DNA of 5,771 bases from Sphingobacteriia bacterium (GTDB lineage: Bacteria; Bacteroidota; Bacteroidia; Chitinophagales; Chitinophagaceae). Of the stretch, positions 1-5,771 are shown piece by piece (the first letter of the stretch is position 1; the number at the start of each line of letters is the position of its first letter). The position numbers were made by a program, and so were the translations under genes. Location of the stretch: the NCBI GenBank assembly GCA_004294465.1, contig REAV01000044.1:1-5771 (forward strand), written 5' to 3'. The notes beneath the pieces are model-generated. The model worked only from the letters and a program-made list of their open reading frames with translations. It was not told where the DNA came from and did not search any database.

Positions 1-1884
1 CAACTAAACGCAGATGCTCAGGAGAACGCGGCAGCAACAGAAGCTGTTGAGATTCCTACTGCGACAACAAAAGCACCTGAAGTTGCGCCAGTAATTGAAA
101 CTGCACACGATGATTTTGATTGGAGTATCGACAAGCGTAATGTAAGTCATTATGCAGAAGCTGAGCGTGTTAAGTACGACAAAGTGTACGATAACACATT
201 CATTCAAATTGAAGATGCAGAAATCGTAAAAGGATTGGTAGTTGCTTTAACAAAAACAGATGTTGTAATCAATATCGGTTTTAAGAGTGATGGCCTTGTT
301 TCTTTAAACGAATTCCGTGATGTTCAAGGTTTGAAAGTTGGAGACGAAGTAGAGGTAATGGTTGTAGAAAAAGAAGACCGTTTAGGTAATCTTCACTTAA
401 GCCGCAAATCTGCAAGAATCTTCCGTGCTTGGGAAAGAATTGTAGAAGTACATAAAACAGGAGAAGTAGTTACAGGTACTGTTACCAGCAAAACCAAAGG
501 TGGTTTGATTGTAGACGTATTTGGAATGGAAACTTTCTTACCTGGTTCTCAGATTGATGTGAAGCCTGTTACTGATTACGATCAGTTTGTAGGTAAAACC
601 ATGGAATTTAAAGTGGTTAAAATCAACGAAACAATTAAGAATGCCGTTGTATCTCACAAAGCCCTAATTGAAAGCGATATCGAAGCACAACGTGCAGAGA
701 TCATGAGCAAATTAGAGAAAGGTCAAGTATTAGAAGGTGTTGTTAAAAACATCACTGATTTTGGTGCTTTCATGGATTTAGGTGGATTAGACGGATTGTT
801 ATACATCACCGATATTTCTTGGGGTAGAATTTCTCACCCAGGTGAAGTGGTGAAAATGGATCAAAAATTACAAGTGGTTGTTTTAGACTTTGATGATGAT
901 AAAAAACGTATCAGCTTAGGATTGAAACAATTGACTCCACATCCTTGGGATGTTTTACCAGAAGGATTGGCTGAAGGAACAGTTGTAAAAGGTAAAGTAG
1001 TAAATATTGAAGATTACGGTGCATTCCTTGAAATTCAACCTGGTGTTGAAGGATTGGTGCACGTATCTGAAATCACTTGGGCAAATACTCCAATCAATGC
1101 GAAGGAATTCTTCAAATTAGGTGATGAGCATGAAGCAAAAGTGGTAACCTTAGATAAGGATGCTCGTAAAATGAGCTTGAGCATCAAGCAAATGAGTCAA
1201 GATCCTTGGAATACCATCGAAAACAAATTCCCTGAAAACAGTAAGCACAAAGGTTTGGTGAAAAACATCACTCCTTATGGCGTATTTGTTGAAATGGAGC
1301 CAGGTATTGGTGGAATGATTCATATCAGCGATTTAAGCTGGTTGAAGCGTTTCAATCACCCAACTGATTATACCAAAGTAGGTGAGTCTATTGATATCAT
1401 TATCTTAAGCATTGATAAAGAGAATCGCAAATTGCAATTAGGTCACAAGCAATTAGAAGAAGATCCTTGGAATGCCTTGGAAGAAACATTTGCTATTGGT
1501 TCGATCCATGAAGGTACTGTTACCCGTAAGGACGACAAAGGTGCGTTGGTTCAATTACAGTATGGTTTAGAAGGATTTGCCCCTAACCGTCATCTAAACA
1601 AAGAAGATGGTTCTCAGGTTAAATCTGATGAAACTGCACAGTTTGTTGTTATTGAATTTGATCGCAACGAAAAGCGCATTGTTTTAAGTCATGCCCGTAT
1701 TTGGGAGCAGCATATTGCAGAAGAGAAAGAAGTAGCGAAGAAAGAAGCAAAAGCTGAATCTGATAATACTAAGAAAGCAGTTAAAAATATCCAAGCTAAA
1801 GTAGAGAAATCTACATTGGGTGATTTAGGTGCTTTGGCAGAGATTAAAGCTAAATTACAGGAAGGAGAGGGTGATACTAAGTAG
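1..1884 (+). CDS. rpsA: 30S ribosomal protein S1 (5'-partial)
   Basis: This is the C-terminal 627 residues of ribosomal protein S1, which binds mRNA on the 30S subunit and helps start translation, especially on messages without a Shine-Dalgarno sequence. The frame is open from base 1, so the true start lies upstream. The GTG at 184 is not the start, because the residues before it are typical S1 sequence (DDFDWSIDKRNVSHY at about 39-53). Residues 1-38 form an Ala/Glu/Thr-rich acidic linker, as in the N-terminal extensions of Bacteroidota S1. Six S1 RNA-binding domains follow at about residues 74-138, 154-222, 241-311, 326-397, 413-484 and 500-568. The central ones carry clear signatures such as ITDFGAFMDLGGLDGLLYI, and the DPW or HPW linker recurs between domains. 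A Lys/Glu-rich tail (569-627) ends the protein. A terminator follows closely. No frameshift or internal stop is seen. Identification is very secure. Confidence 0.97.
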   Translation, partial: QLNADAQENAAATEAVEIPTATTKAPEVAPVIETAHDDFDWSIDKRNVSHYAEAERVKYDKVYDNTFIQIEDAEIVKGLVVALTKTDVVINIGFKSDGLVSLNEFRDVQGLKVGDEVEVMVVEKEDRLGNLHLSRKSARIFRAWERIVEVHKTGEVVTGTVTSKTKGGLIVDVFGMETFLPGSQIDVKPVTDYDQFVGKTMEFKVVKINETIKNAVVSHKALIESDIEAQRAEIMSKLEKGQVLEGVVKNITDFGAFMDLGGLDGLLYITDISWGRISHPGEVVKMDQKLQVVVLDFDDDKKRISLGLKQLTPHPWDVLPEGLAEGTVVKGKVVNIEDYGAFLEIQPGVEGLVHVSEITWANTPINAKEFFKLGDEHEAKVVTLDKDARKMSLSIKQMSQDPWNTIENKFPENSKHKGLVKNITPYGVFVEMEPGIGGMIHISDLSWLKRFNHPTDYTKVGESIDIIILSIDKENRKLQLGHKQLEEDPWNALEETFAIGSIHEGTVTRKDDKGALVQLQYGLEGFAPNRHLNKEDGSQVKSDETAQFVVIEFDRNEKRIVLSHARIWEQHIAEEKEVAKKEAKAESDNTKKAVKNIQAKVEKSTLGDLGALAEIKAKLQEGEGDTK

Positions 1885-1890
1885 TATCAC
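1871..1890. repeat. Perfect palindrome across the rpsA stop codon
   Basis: Arms GTGATACTA (1871-1879) and TAGTATCAC (1882-1890) are exact reverse complements separated by two bases. The right arm begins with the TAG stop codon of rpsA. In RNA this could form a hairpin of about 8 bp with a four-base loop, 15 bases before the terminator stem. There is no T-run after it, so it is not itself a terminator. A role in stabilising the mRNA 3' end or as a protein-binding site is only a guess, and chance is possible. Confidence 0.6.
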
Positions 1891-1905
1891 TTAAAGTTGA
1901 AATAG

Positions 1906-1942
1906 AAAAGGCTGTCCCACGAATGAGTGGGATAGCCTTTTT
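1906..1942 (+). terminator. Intrinsic terminator after rpsA
   Basis: A 15-bp stem is formed by 1906-1920 and 1927-1941, with one G-T wobble (1914/1933) and a six-base loop (1921-1926). The GC-rich core is GGCTGTCCCAC paired with GTGGGATAGCC, and the T-run is at 1938-1942. It starts 22 bases after the rpsA stop, so rpsA transcription should end here and bamD should need its own promoter. The A-run on the left arm gives only a weak T-tract on the other strand, and no - strand gene needs it. Confidence 0.93.
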
Positions 1943-1985
1943 AGCTATAAATTAACGCTGTAAATGGTAAAATAAGGGATAACAC

Positions 1986-2016
1986 TTTATAAATTGCCTT
2001 TTTATACTTAATTTCG
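1986..2016 (+). promoter_or_regulatory. Candidate Bacteroidota-type promoter for bamD
   Basis: TAATTTCG at 2009-2016 matches the Bacteroidota -7 consensus TAnnTTTG at five of six fixed positions. TTTA at 1986-1989 matches the -33 element TTTG at three of four, with a 19-base spacer that fits the known spacing. Transcription would start at about 2020-2024, directly at or just before the ATG at 2025, giving a leaderless or nearly leaderless mRNA. The upstream terminator makes a promoter in this gap necessary. The exact match is inferred by eye. Confidence 0.5.
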
Positions 2017-2024
2017 CCAACTTT

Positions 2025-2822
2025 ATGGGTAGAATTATACTGATTTTTGTATTGTGTTTGGGCTTGATTTCTTGTTCTAGTAAGATGAGTAAGATCATGA
2101 AGAGCAAGGATTATGAGTATAAATACAAAATGGCGGAGCAGTATTATGCCAATAAAAAATACCAGGAAGCACAAAAGCTCTTTGAAGACGTTTTTCCATT
2201 TTTAAAAGGGTCCACTAGATATGAGGATATGTATTTTAAATATGCATACTCTTATTATTACAATAAGGACTATTTAAATGCGGAAAATCTGTTTAAAACA
2301 TTCGTAGAAAATTTTCCTGCAAGTACAAAAAGTGAGGAGTGCGAATACATGCGTGCATATTGCTTTTACAAACAATCACCTAAAGTAGAATTGGATCAAA
2401 CCAATACCAATAAAACAATGGGATTAATGCAGGCATTTATTTCAACACATCCAAACTCTTCGAGAGTGAAGGATGCATCTGAATTAATTGACCAATGCAG
2501 AGAGAAATTAGAATTGAAAGATTATAAGAGTGCAGAACTGTATTATAATCTTGGATTTTATAAAGCAGCTGCAATAGCTTTCGGAAATGTAGCGGATAAT
2601 TTCCCCGATTCAAAGAAGTCGGATCAGTATAAGTTACAAGTGATCAAAGCATATTTTGAATATGCTAAAATGAGTTTAGAAGAAAAGCAAAAAGAACGTT
2701 ACGAAAAAGTATTGAGTGAGTGTAGTGATTTTAGTGAACGTTTTAATGAAAGTAAATATTTAGAAGAAGTTAATAAATACAAAACACAAACCCTTAACAT
2801 ACTTAAACCAGGCAAAAAATGA
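2025..2822 (+). CDS. bamD: Outer membrane protein assembly factor BamD (TPR lipoprotein)
   Basis: This 265-residue protein is the likely BamD subunit of the BAM machine, which folds beta-barrel proteins into the outer membrane. It is anchored by a lipid on the periplasmic face. The N-terminus is a lipoprotein signal: a hydrophobic stretch (3-14) and lipobox LISC with lipidated Cys17. The rest is helical TPR-like sequence. Clear repeats lie near residues 34-57 (YYANKKYQEAQKLFED), 67-97 (YYYNKDYLNAENLFKTFVENFP) and 165-194 (DYKSAELYYNLGFYKAAA), with weaker ones at about 103-143 and 199-235. Length agrees with the family (E. coli BamD is 245 residues). The ATG at 2025 is chosen because it leaves a complete signal peptide and sits right after the promoter-like element. 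No Shine-Dalgarno is present. The stop overlaps the start of the omega gene (ATGA), so the two are probably translated together. Other TPR lipoproteins can look alike, but the neighbourhood supports BamD. Confidence 0.9.
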   Translation: MGRIILIFVLCLGLISCSSKMSKIMKSKDYEYKYKMAEQYYANKKYQEAQKLFEDVFPFLKGSTRYEDMYFKYAYSYYYNKDYLNAENLFKTFVENFPASTKSEECEYMRAYCFYKQSPKVELDQTNTNKTMGLMQAFISTHPNSSRVKDASELIDQCREKLELKDYKSAELYYNLGFYKAAAIAFGNVADNFPDSKKSDQYKLQVIKAYFEYAKMSLEEKQKERYEKVLSECSDFSERFNESKYLEEVNKYKTQTLNILKPGKK

Positions 2823-3163
2823 GCAAATTAAGAAGGCAAATGAGTGCCAACACTCCAAGTGTGGTAGAAACCAAAAGCCTAATCTCAATAAAAGAGAAAA
2901 CAGGTAATTTGTATGAGTCTATTGCTATCATAGCAAGAAGGGCCAACCAGATCAATGTTACATTGCGCGAAGAATTGCACAATAAATTGGAAGAATTTGC
3001 TAGCCATACCGATAGTTTGGAAGAAATTCATGAGAATAAAGAGCAAATTGAAATTTCGAAAGCATATGAAAAAATGCCTAATCCAGCTATATTAGCTACT
3101 CAGGAGTTCATGGAGAATAAAATTTACCATAGAAGAAATAACGACAACGATTTATTCAGATAA
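2819..3163 (+). CDS. rpoZ: DNA-directed RNA polymerase omega subunit
   Basis: This 114-residue protein is the Bacteroidota form of the omega subunit, which clamps the C-terminal part of beta-prime and helps assemble RNA polymerase. The family signature is at residues 28-45 (TGNLYESIAIIARRANQI), followed by a helical, acidic region (REELHNKLEEFASHTDSLEE, about 50-69) and a conserved-looking end (PNPAILATQEFMENKIYHR, about 87-105). It is longer and more divergent than E. coli omega (91 residues), which is normal for the phylum. The ATG at 2819 overlaps the bamD stop by four bases. The next Met (residue 8) is possible, but the overlap favours the first. An intrinsic terminator follows 24 bases after the stop, so bamD-rpoZ forms a closed two-gene unit. 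Identification rests on recalled family sequence and gene order, and is firm. Confidence 0.92.
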   Translation: MSKLRRQMSANTPSVVETKSLISIKEKTGNLYESIAIIARRANQINVTLREELHNKLEEFASHTDSLEEIHENKEQIEISKAYEKMPNPAILATQEFMENKIYHRRNNDNDLFR

Positions 3164-3187
3164 GCTAAATCTTTTTAAAAATTGCGT

Positions 3188-3215
3188 AAACGACAGTATT
3201 ATACTGTCGTTTTTT
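3188..3215 (+). terminator. Intrinsic terminator after rpoZ
   Basis: A perfect 11-bp stem pairs AAACGACAGTA (3188-3198) with TACTGTCGTTT (3202-3212) around a three-base loop. A run of six T follows at 3210-3215. It lies 24 bases after the omega stop and 37 bases before the coaBC start. It therefore separates bamD-rpoZ from coaBC transcriptionally, even though the genes are close. Confidence 0.92.
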
Positions 3216-3216
3216 G

Positions 3217-3224
3217 TTACTTTG
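3217..3224 (+). promoter_or_regulatory. Weak candidate -7 element for coaBC
   Basis: TTACTTTG matches the Bacteroidota -7 consensus TAnnTTTG at five of six fixed positions and sits directly after the T-run of the terminator. Transcription would begin around 3229-3231, giving a leader of about 23 bases before the coaBC ATG. I see no TTTG-like -33 element at the right spacing, where the terminator stem lies, so this call is tentative. A promoter is expected here because the preceding unit is terminated. Confidence 0.3.
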
Positions 3225-3252
3225 ATGGAAGAAATAGTAAATCGATGCTTCA

Positions 3253-4455
3253 ATGCTGAATGGAAAAAAAATATTGATAGGAATTACAGGAAGTATTGCT
3301 GCTTATAAAACCATTTTATTGGTTAGATTATTGGTTAAAGCAGGTGCTGATGTAAAAGTGATCATGACACCTGCTGCTGCTGATTTTGTTTCGCCATTAG
3401 TCCTTTCCACTTTATCGAAAAATGCAGTAATTACTGAGCTATCTAACAATCATGAATGGTCAAATCATGTTGATCTGGGTAGATGGGCTGATCTATTGAT
3501 CATTGCGCCTTTAAGTTGCAATACAATGGCAAAAATGGCGAATGGATTTTGCGATAATATCTTATTGGCTGTTTACTTATCAGCAACATGCCAGGTACTG
3601 GTTGCTCCTGCAATGGATGAAGACATGTGGAAGCATCCTTCAACCCAACAAAATCTAGGGCGATTAGTTTCCTATGGAAATACCATCATGCCAGTCGGGC
3701 ATGGAGAACTAGCTAGTGGGCTTTTTGGCGAAGGTAGGATGGCAGAACCCGAAGCAATTTTTCAATTTATAATCAGCCGTTTTTTTCGGGGGAAAGCATT
3801 AGCTGGTAAAACGGCATTGGTAACTGCTGGTCCAACCTATGAATCAATTGATCCAGTTCGATTTATTGGCAACCATTCATCTGGTAAAATGGGTTTTGCC
3901 ATTGCTGAAGCATTGTATATGCAAGGTGCCGAAGTCTTTTTAATTACTGGGCCGTCTAATGAAAAAATTCAATTTGAAGGTATTCATCGTTTAAATGTGC
4001 AGTCTGCCAATGAAATGTTTAATCAGGTAATTCCATTATTTGATCAGGTTGATATAGGAGTATTCAGTGCAGCTGTTGCTGATTATACTGTAGAAAAACC
4101 TTCGAGTGAAAAAATCAAGAAGAATGAAGGATCACTTGCTATTCATTTAACTAAAACAATTGACATACTTGCTGAAGCAGGGAAGTTGAAAAGACAAGAT
4201 CAGTTTATTGTAGGGTTTGCTTTAGAAACGGAGAATGAAAAAGCAAATGCATTGGATAAATTAAAACGGAAAAATGCGGACATGGTTGTATTAAATTCAC
4301 TAAGAACTGCTGGTGCAGGTTTTGCTGGCGAAAATAATGCAGTAACCATTTTTACAAAGTTGGGAGATGAAATCTCCATTGGATTAAAGTCAAAGAAAGT
4401 AATTGCAGAAGATATTGTTTCAATCATAAAAGAAAAATTTATTGTACAAGCGTAG
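3253..4455 (+). CDS. coaBC: Bifunctional CoaBC: phosphopantothenoylcysteine decarboxylase / phosphopantothenate-cysteine ligase
   Basis: This 400-residue cytosolic enzyme carries out two steps of coenzyme A synthesis: ligation of 4'-phosphopantothenate to cysteine (CoaB half), then FMN-dependent decarboxylation to 4'-phosphopantetheine (CoaC half). The CoaC half (about 1-178) shows the flavin-site motif GSIAAYK (13-19), the catalytic His at 72 in NHVDLGRWADLL, PLSCNT (86-91), PAMDEDMW (119-126) and the substrate clamp GELASGLFGEGRM (151-163). The CoaB half (about 185-398) shows TAGPTYESIDPVRFIGNHSS (191-210), SAAVADY (272-278), the KxKK motif at 287-290 and VGFALET (320-326). Two positions differ from E. 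coli Dfp: Asp122 where it has Asn125, and Ser155 where it has Cys158. The ATG at 3253 is the only usable start after an in-frame TAA at 3238. The gene heads a three-gene unit and overlaps the next gene by 14 bases. Full family length, no damage seen. Confidence 0.97.
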   Translation: MLNGKKILIGITGSIAAYKTILLVRLLVKAGADVKVIMTPAAADFVSPLVLSTLSKNAVITELSNNHEWSNHVDLGRWADLLIIAPLSCNTMAKMANGFCDNILLAVYLSATCQVLVAPAMDEDMWKHPSTQQNLGRLVSYGNTIMPVGHGELASGLFGEGRMAEPEAIFQFIISRFFRGKALAGKTALVTAGPTYESIDPVRFIGNHSSGKMGFAIAEALYMQGAEVFLITGPSNEKIQFEGIHRLNVQSANEMFNQVIPLFDQVDIGVFSAAVADYTVEKPSSEKIKKNEGSLAIHLTKTIDILAEAGKLKRQDQFIVGFALETENEKANALDKLKRKNADMVVLNSLRTAGAGFAGENNAVTIFTKLGDEISIGLKSKKVIAEDIVSIIKEKFIVQA

Positions 4456-5365
4456 TGTCATATGTGTTGTTGTAACATTGCTAATGATTAATATCATTTC
4501 TGCTCAAGATTTAAGGGCAAAAGTGACCGTATTATCTGGAAGGATTAATTCTACTATCGATAAGAAAATTTTTACAACATTGCAATCGCAGTTGAATACA
4601 TTAATGAATAACCGTAAATGGACAAATGATGTATTTAAAGAAAACGAAAAAATTGAATGTAGTTTTATTTTAAACTTAGAAAGCATAGTTGACCCCAATG
4701 TATATAAAGCTTCACTCACAGTGCAGGTAGCCAGGCCTATTTACAACACTTCATATCAAGCAGCCTTGGTGAATTTCATTGATCCAGAGGTTACATTTAA
4801 ATATATCGAATTTCAGCCAGTAGAATTTAATGAAAATAGAATTCAAGGTACAGATGCTGGAGTGGCCAATTTGTCTGCAGTATTTGCTTTTTATGCTTAC
4901 ATGTTGGTGGGATTGGATTATGATTCTTTTTCCCCAAAAACAGGGGATGCTTATTTTAGAAAAGCACAAAATATTGTAAACAATGCACCTGAAGGAAAGG
5001 GGATTAGTGGTTGGAGGGTTTTCGATGGTTTACGCAATAGATACTGGCTCAACGAAAATTTGATCAATACTAAATACAATATTGTTCATGATGTAATTTA
5101 TAGTTATTACCGATCAGGATTAGACAAAATGGTGGAGAATGAAAATGAAGCAAGGGCGAACATACTTCAATCAATACAACAATTACATGCATTTAATAAA
5201 GAGAATCCAAATACCATGATTCTGCAATTCTTTATGCAAGGTAAATCAGCCGAAATAATTGGAATATTTAAGAAAGGCACATCGGAGGAGAAAGCAAAAA
5301 TAGTTGAATTGATGAATACACTCGATGTGGTTAACTCATCTAAGTACAAACAAGATCTGCAATGA
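4442..5365 (+). CDS. DUF4835 family exported protein (PorD-like, putative type IX secretion-associated)
   Basis: This 307-residue protein matches, from memory, the DUF4835 family, which some annotation pipelines name type IX secretion protein PorD. Its mechanism is unknown to me. A signal peptide is visible: basic MYKR, a hydrophobic core at about 6-19, and likely cleavage ISA/QD after residue 21, leaving an N-terminal Gln as is common in this phylum. The mature part should act in the periplasm or at the outer membrane. Recognisable blocks are NNRKWTNDVFKENEKIECSF (56-75), RPIYNTSYQAALVNF (98-112), YIEFQPVEFNEN (121-132), AFYAYMLVGLDYDSFSP (149-165), YFRKAQNIVNNA (171-182), RNRYWLNENL (198-207) and MILQFF (259-264). 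The start is TTG at 4442, inside the coaBC end. The next in-frame ATG (4484) would remove the basic end and most of the signal peptide, and an in-frame TAA at 4427 limits extension. Overlap with coaBC suggests coupled translation. Confidence 0.85.
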   Translation: MYKRSVICVVVTLLMINIISAQDLRAKVTVLSGRINSTIDKKIFTTLQSQLNTLMNNRKWTNDVFKENEKIECSFILNLESIVDPNVYKASLTVQVARPIYNTSYQAALVNFIDPEVTFKYIEFQPVEFNENRIQGTDAGVANLSAVFAFYAYMLVGLDYDSFSPKTGDAYFRKAQNIVNNAPEGKGISGWRVFDGLRNRYWLNENLINTKYNIVHDVIYSYYRSGLDKMVENENEARANILQSIQQLHAFNKENPNTMILQFFMQGKSAEIIGIFKKGTSEEKAKIVELMNTLDVVNSSKYKQDLQ

Positions 5366-5625
5366 GAAAAATATTTGCATGCTGTAGTTTAATGTTATTA
5401 CTAAGTTGTAATAGTAGTAACAGCAAACAAAATGACCAGCAAATTATTCCTATCAATGAAATGAAAAAAATTGTATGGGATATGTTTAAAGCAGATGAAT
5501 ATTATGTAAGAATTAGTACAAAAGATACATTAGATAAATTGCAAACAGGTAACCTGAAATTATACGAACAGGTTTTTAATTCATACGGAATATCTAAAAA
5601 AAAGTTTTATAATAGTTATCATTGA
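5362..5625 (+). CDS. DUF4296-type lipoprotein, apparently lacking the C-terminal segment
   Basis: This 87-residue small lipoprotein has a signal peptide with lipobox LLSC (Cys16), then a Ser/Asn/Gln-rich linker (17-27). The domain I recognise as DUF4296, of unknown function, spans about 28-87: IPINEMKKIVWDMFKADEYY (29-48), LKLYEQVFNSYGISKKKFYN (65-84). In family members as I recall them, the last motif (here FYNSYH) continues with a YY-containing helix of about 15-30 residues. Here a TGA follows SYH, and neither other forward frame resumes a recognisable continuation. So the gene is probably 3'-truncated, or it is a short natural variant. It starts by ATGA overlap with the upstream DUF4835 gene, so it belongs to that unit. 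Its last 32 bases overlap the end of a convergent - strand reading frame. No terminator is visible after it. Family assignment is moderately firm, and truncation is inferred. Confidence 0.75.
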   Translation: MRKIFACCSLMLLLSCNSSNSKQNDQQIIPINEMKKIVWDMFKADEYYVRISTKDTLDKLQTGNLKLYEQVFNSYGISKKKFYNSYH

Positions 5626-5770
5626 AAAAAAGTTCTTTGAAATACGAAATTAAATAATGTCTTTGATCTATTGGTTTACCATTGAGATCAAAATTATAGA
5701 AATCGTTGCAATATCTATATCCGAATTCTGGTGCATCTTTGACAATAAATTTTTCGAAAGGAATAGAAAT
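5594..5770 (-). CDS. Unrecognised protein, C-terminal end (5'-partial, runs off the right edge)
   Basis: On the - strand a frame is open from the window edge for 58 codons and ends at TAG (5596-5594). It reads as plausible protein, with balanced charges and Gly/Pro, for example FIVKDAPEFGYRYCNDFYNF followed by DLNGKPIDQRHYLISYF, and an aromatic, Asn-rich tail ending NDNYYKTFF. I do not recognise a family. The final ten or so codons are antisense to the conserved FYNSYH end of the DUF4296 gene, so that tail may be read-through into older sequence after a junction. The antisense frame from ATG 5657 is also open, but its translation is Ile/Trp/Phe-heavy and less protein-like. Confidence is limited because only a short piece is visible. 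Confidence 0.45.
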   Translation of the reverse strand: MSIPFEKFIVKDAPEFGYRYCNDFYNFDLNGKPIDQRHYLISYFKELFFNDNYYKTFF

Positions 5771-5771
5771 A

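Noticed and set aside
184..186. GTG at 184 as the start of rpsA
   Set aside because: The frame is open to base 1 and the upstream residues (DDFDWSIDKRNVSHY) are typical S1 sequence, so the true start is outside the window.
1885..2024. Small RNA or riboswitch in the rpsA-bamD gap
   Set aside because: The only strong structure is the rpsA terminator. The remaining 82 bases are AT-rich, hold the bamD promoter candidate, and show no further stable fold by eye.
1941..2174. - strand frame across the rpsA-bamD gap and bamD start
   Set aside because: It is a shadow frame, antisense to the bamD signal peptide and the terminator, with a hydrophobic low-complexity translation and no family resemblance.
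3225..3308. 27-codon frame from ATG 3225 overlapping the coaBC start, as a possible upstream regulatory ORF
   Set aside because: The ATG abuts the candidate -7 element and would lie upstream of or at the predicted transcription start. The translation is unremarkable and most of it overlaps coaBC out of frame.
4200..5349. Several - strand frames of 60-75 codons opposite coaBC and the DUF4835 gene
   Set aside because: They are antisense to clearly conserved coding sequence and none resembles a known protein.
5596..5603. Frameshift at the A8 run in the DUF4296 gene as the cause of its short length
   Set aside because: The residues after the run (KKFYNSYH) still match the family motif, so the frame is correct past the homopolymer. 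The stop at 5623 needs another explanation.
5657..5771. + strand frame from ATG 5657 open to the window edge
   Set aside because: It is the exact antisense register of the - strand frame, and its translation is dominated by Ile, Trp and Phe (begins MSLIYWFTIEIK), less like a real protein. It cannot be fully excluded in so short a piece.

Overview
The window looks like a core-genome segment of a low-GC member of the Bacteroidota. A Chitinophagaceae/Sphingobacteriales-like lineage is my guess, but only the phylum is well supported. The evidence is the phylum-typical form of every recognisable protein: an S1 with an acidic N-terminal extension, a short TPR-rich BamD lipoprotein, the divergent omega subunit with its TGNLYES block, a DUF4835 (PorD-type) exported protein and a DUF4296 lipoprotein. 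Shine-Dalgarno sequences are absent, and a promoter-like TTTA-N19-TAATTTCG sits directly against a start codon.

Layout, all on the + strand up to about 5625. (1) 1-1884 is the 3' part of rpsA (ribosomal protein S1, six S1 domains), followed by a strong intrinsic terminator at 1906-1942. (2) 2025-3163 is a two-gene unit, bamD-rpoZ, joined by an ATGA overlap, preceded by a promoter candidate and closed by a second intrinsic terminator at 3188-3215. (3) 3253-5625 is a three-gene unit: coaBC, a DUF4835/PorD-like gene that overlaps coaBC by 14 bases through a TTG start, and a short DUF4296 lipoprotein gene joined by another ATGA overlap. (4) On the - strand, an open frame enters from the right edge and ends at 5594. 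It overlaps the 3' end of the DUF4296 gene tail to tail.

The genes serve translation (S1), outer-membrane protein assembly (BamD), transcription (omega), coenzyme A synthesis (CoaBC) and probably envelope or type IX secretion functions (DUF4835, DUF4296). From memory, the order bamD-rpoZ-coaBC-DUF4835 is a common arrangement in Bacteroidota, so most of the window is ordinary housekeeping DNA. I found no convincing novel system, mobile element, CRISPR array or structural RNA gene. The place most worth a second look is the right end: the DUF4296 protein stops just before the family's usual C-terminal segment, exactly where it meets an unrecognised convergent reading frame. This suggests a rearrangement boundary between conserved and accessory DNA.
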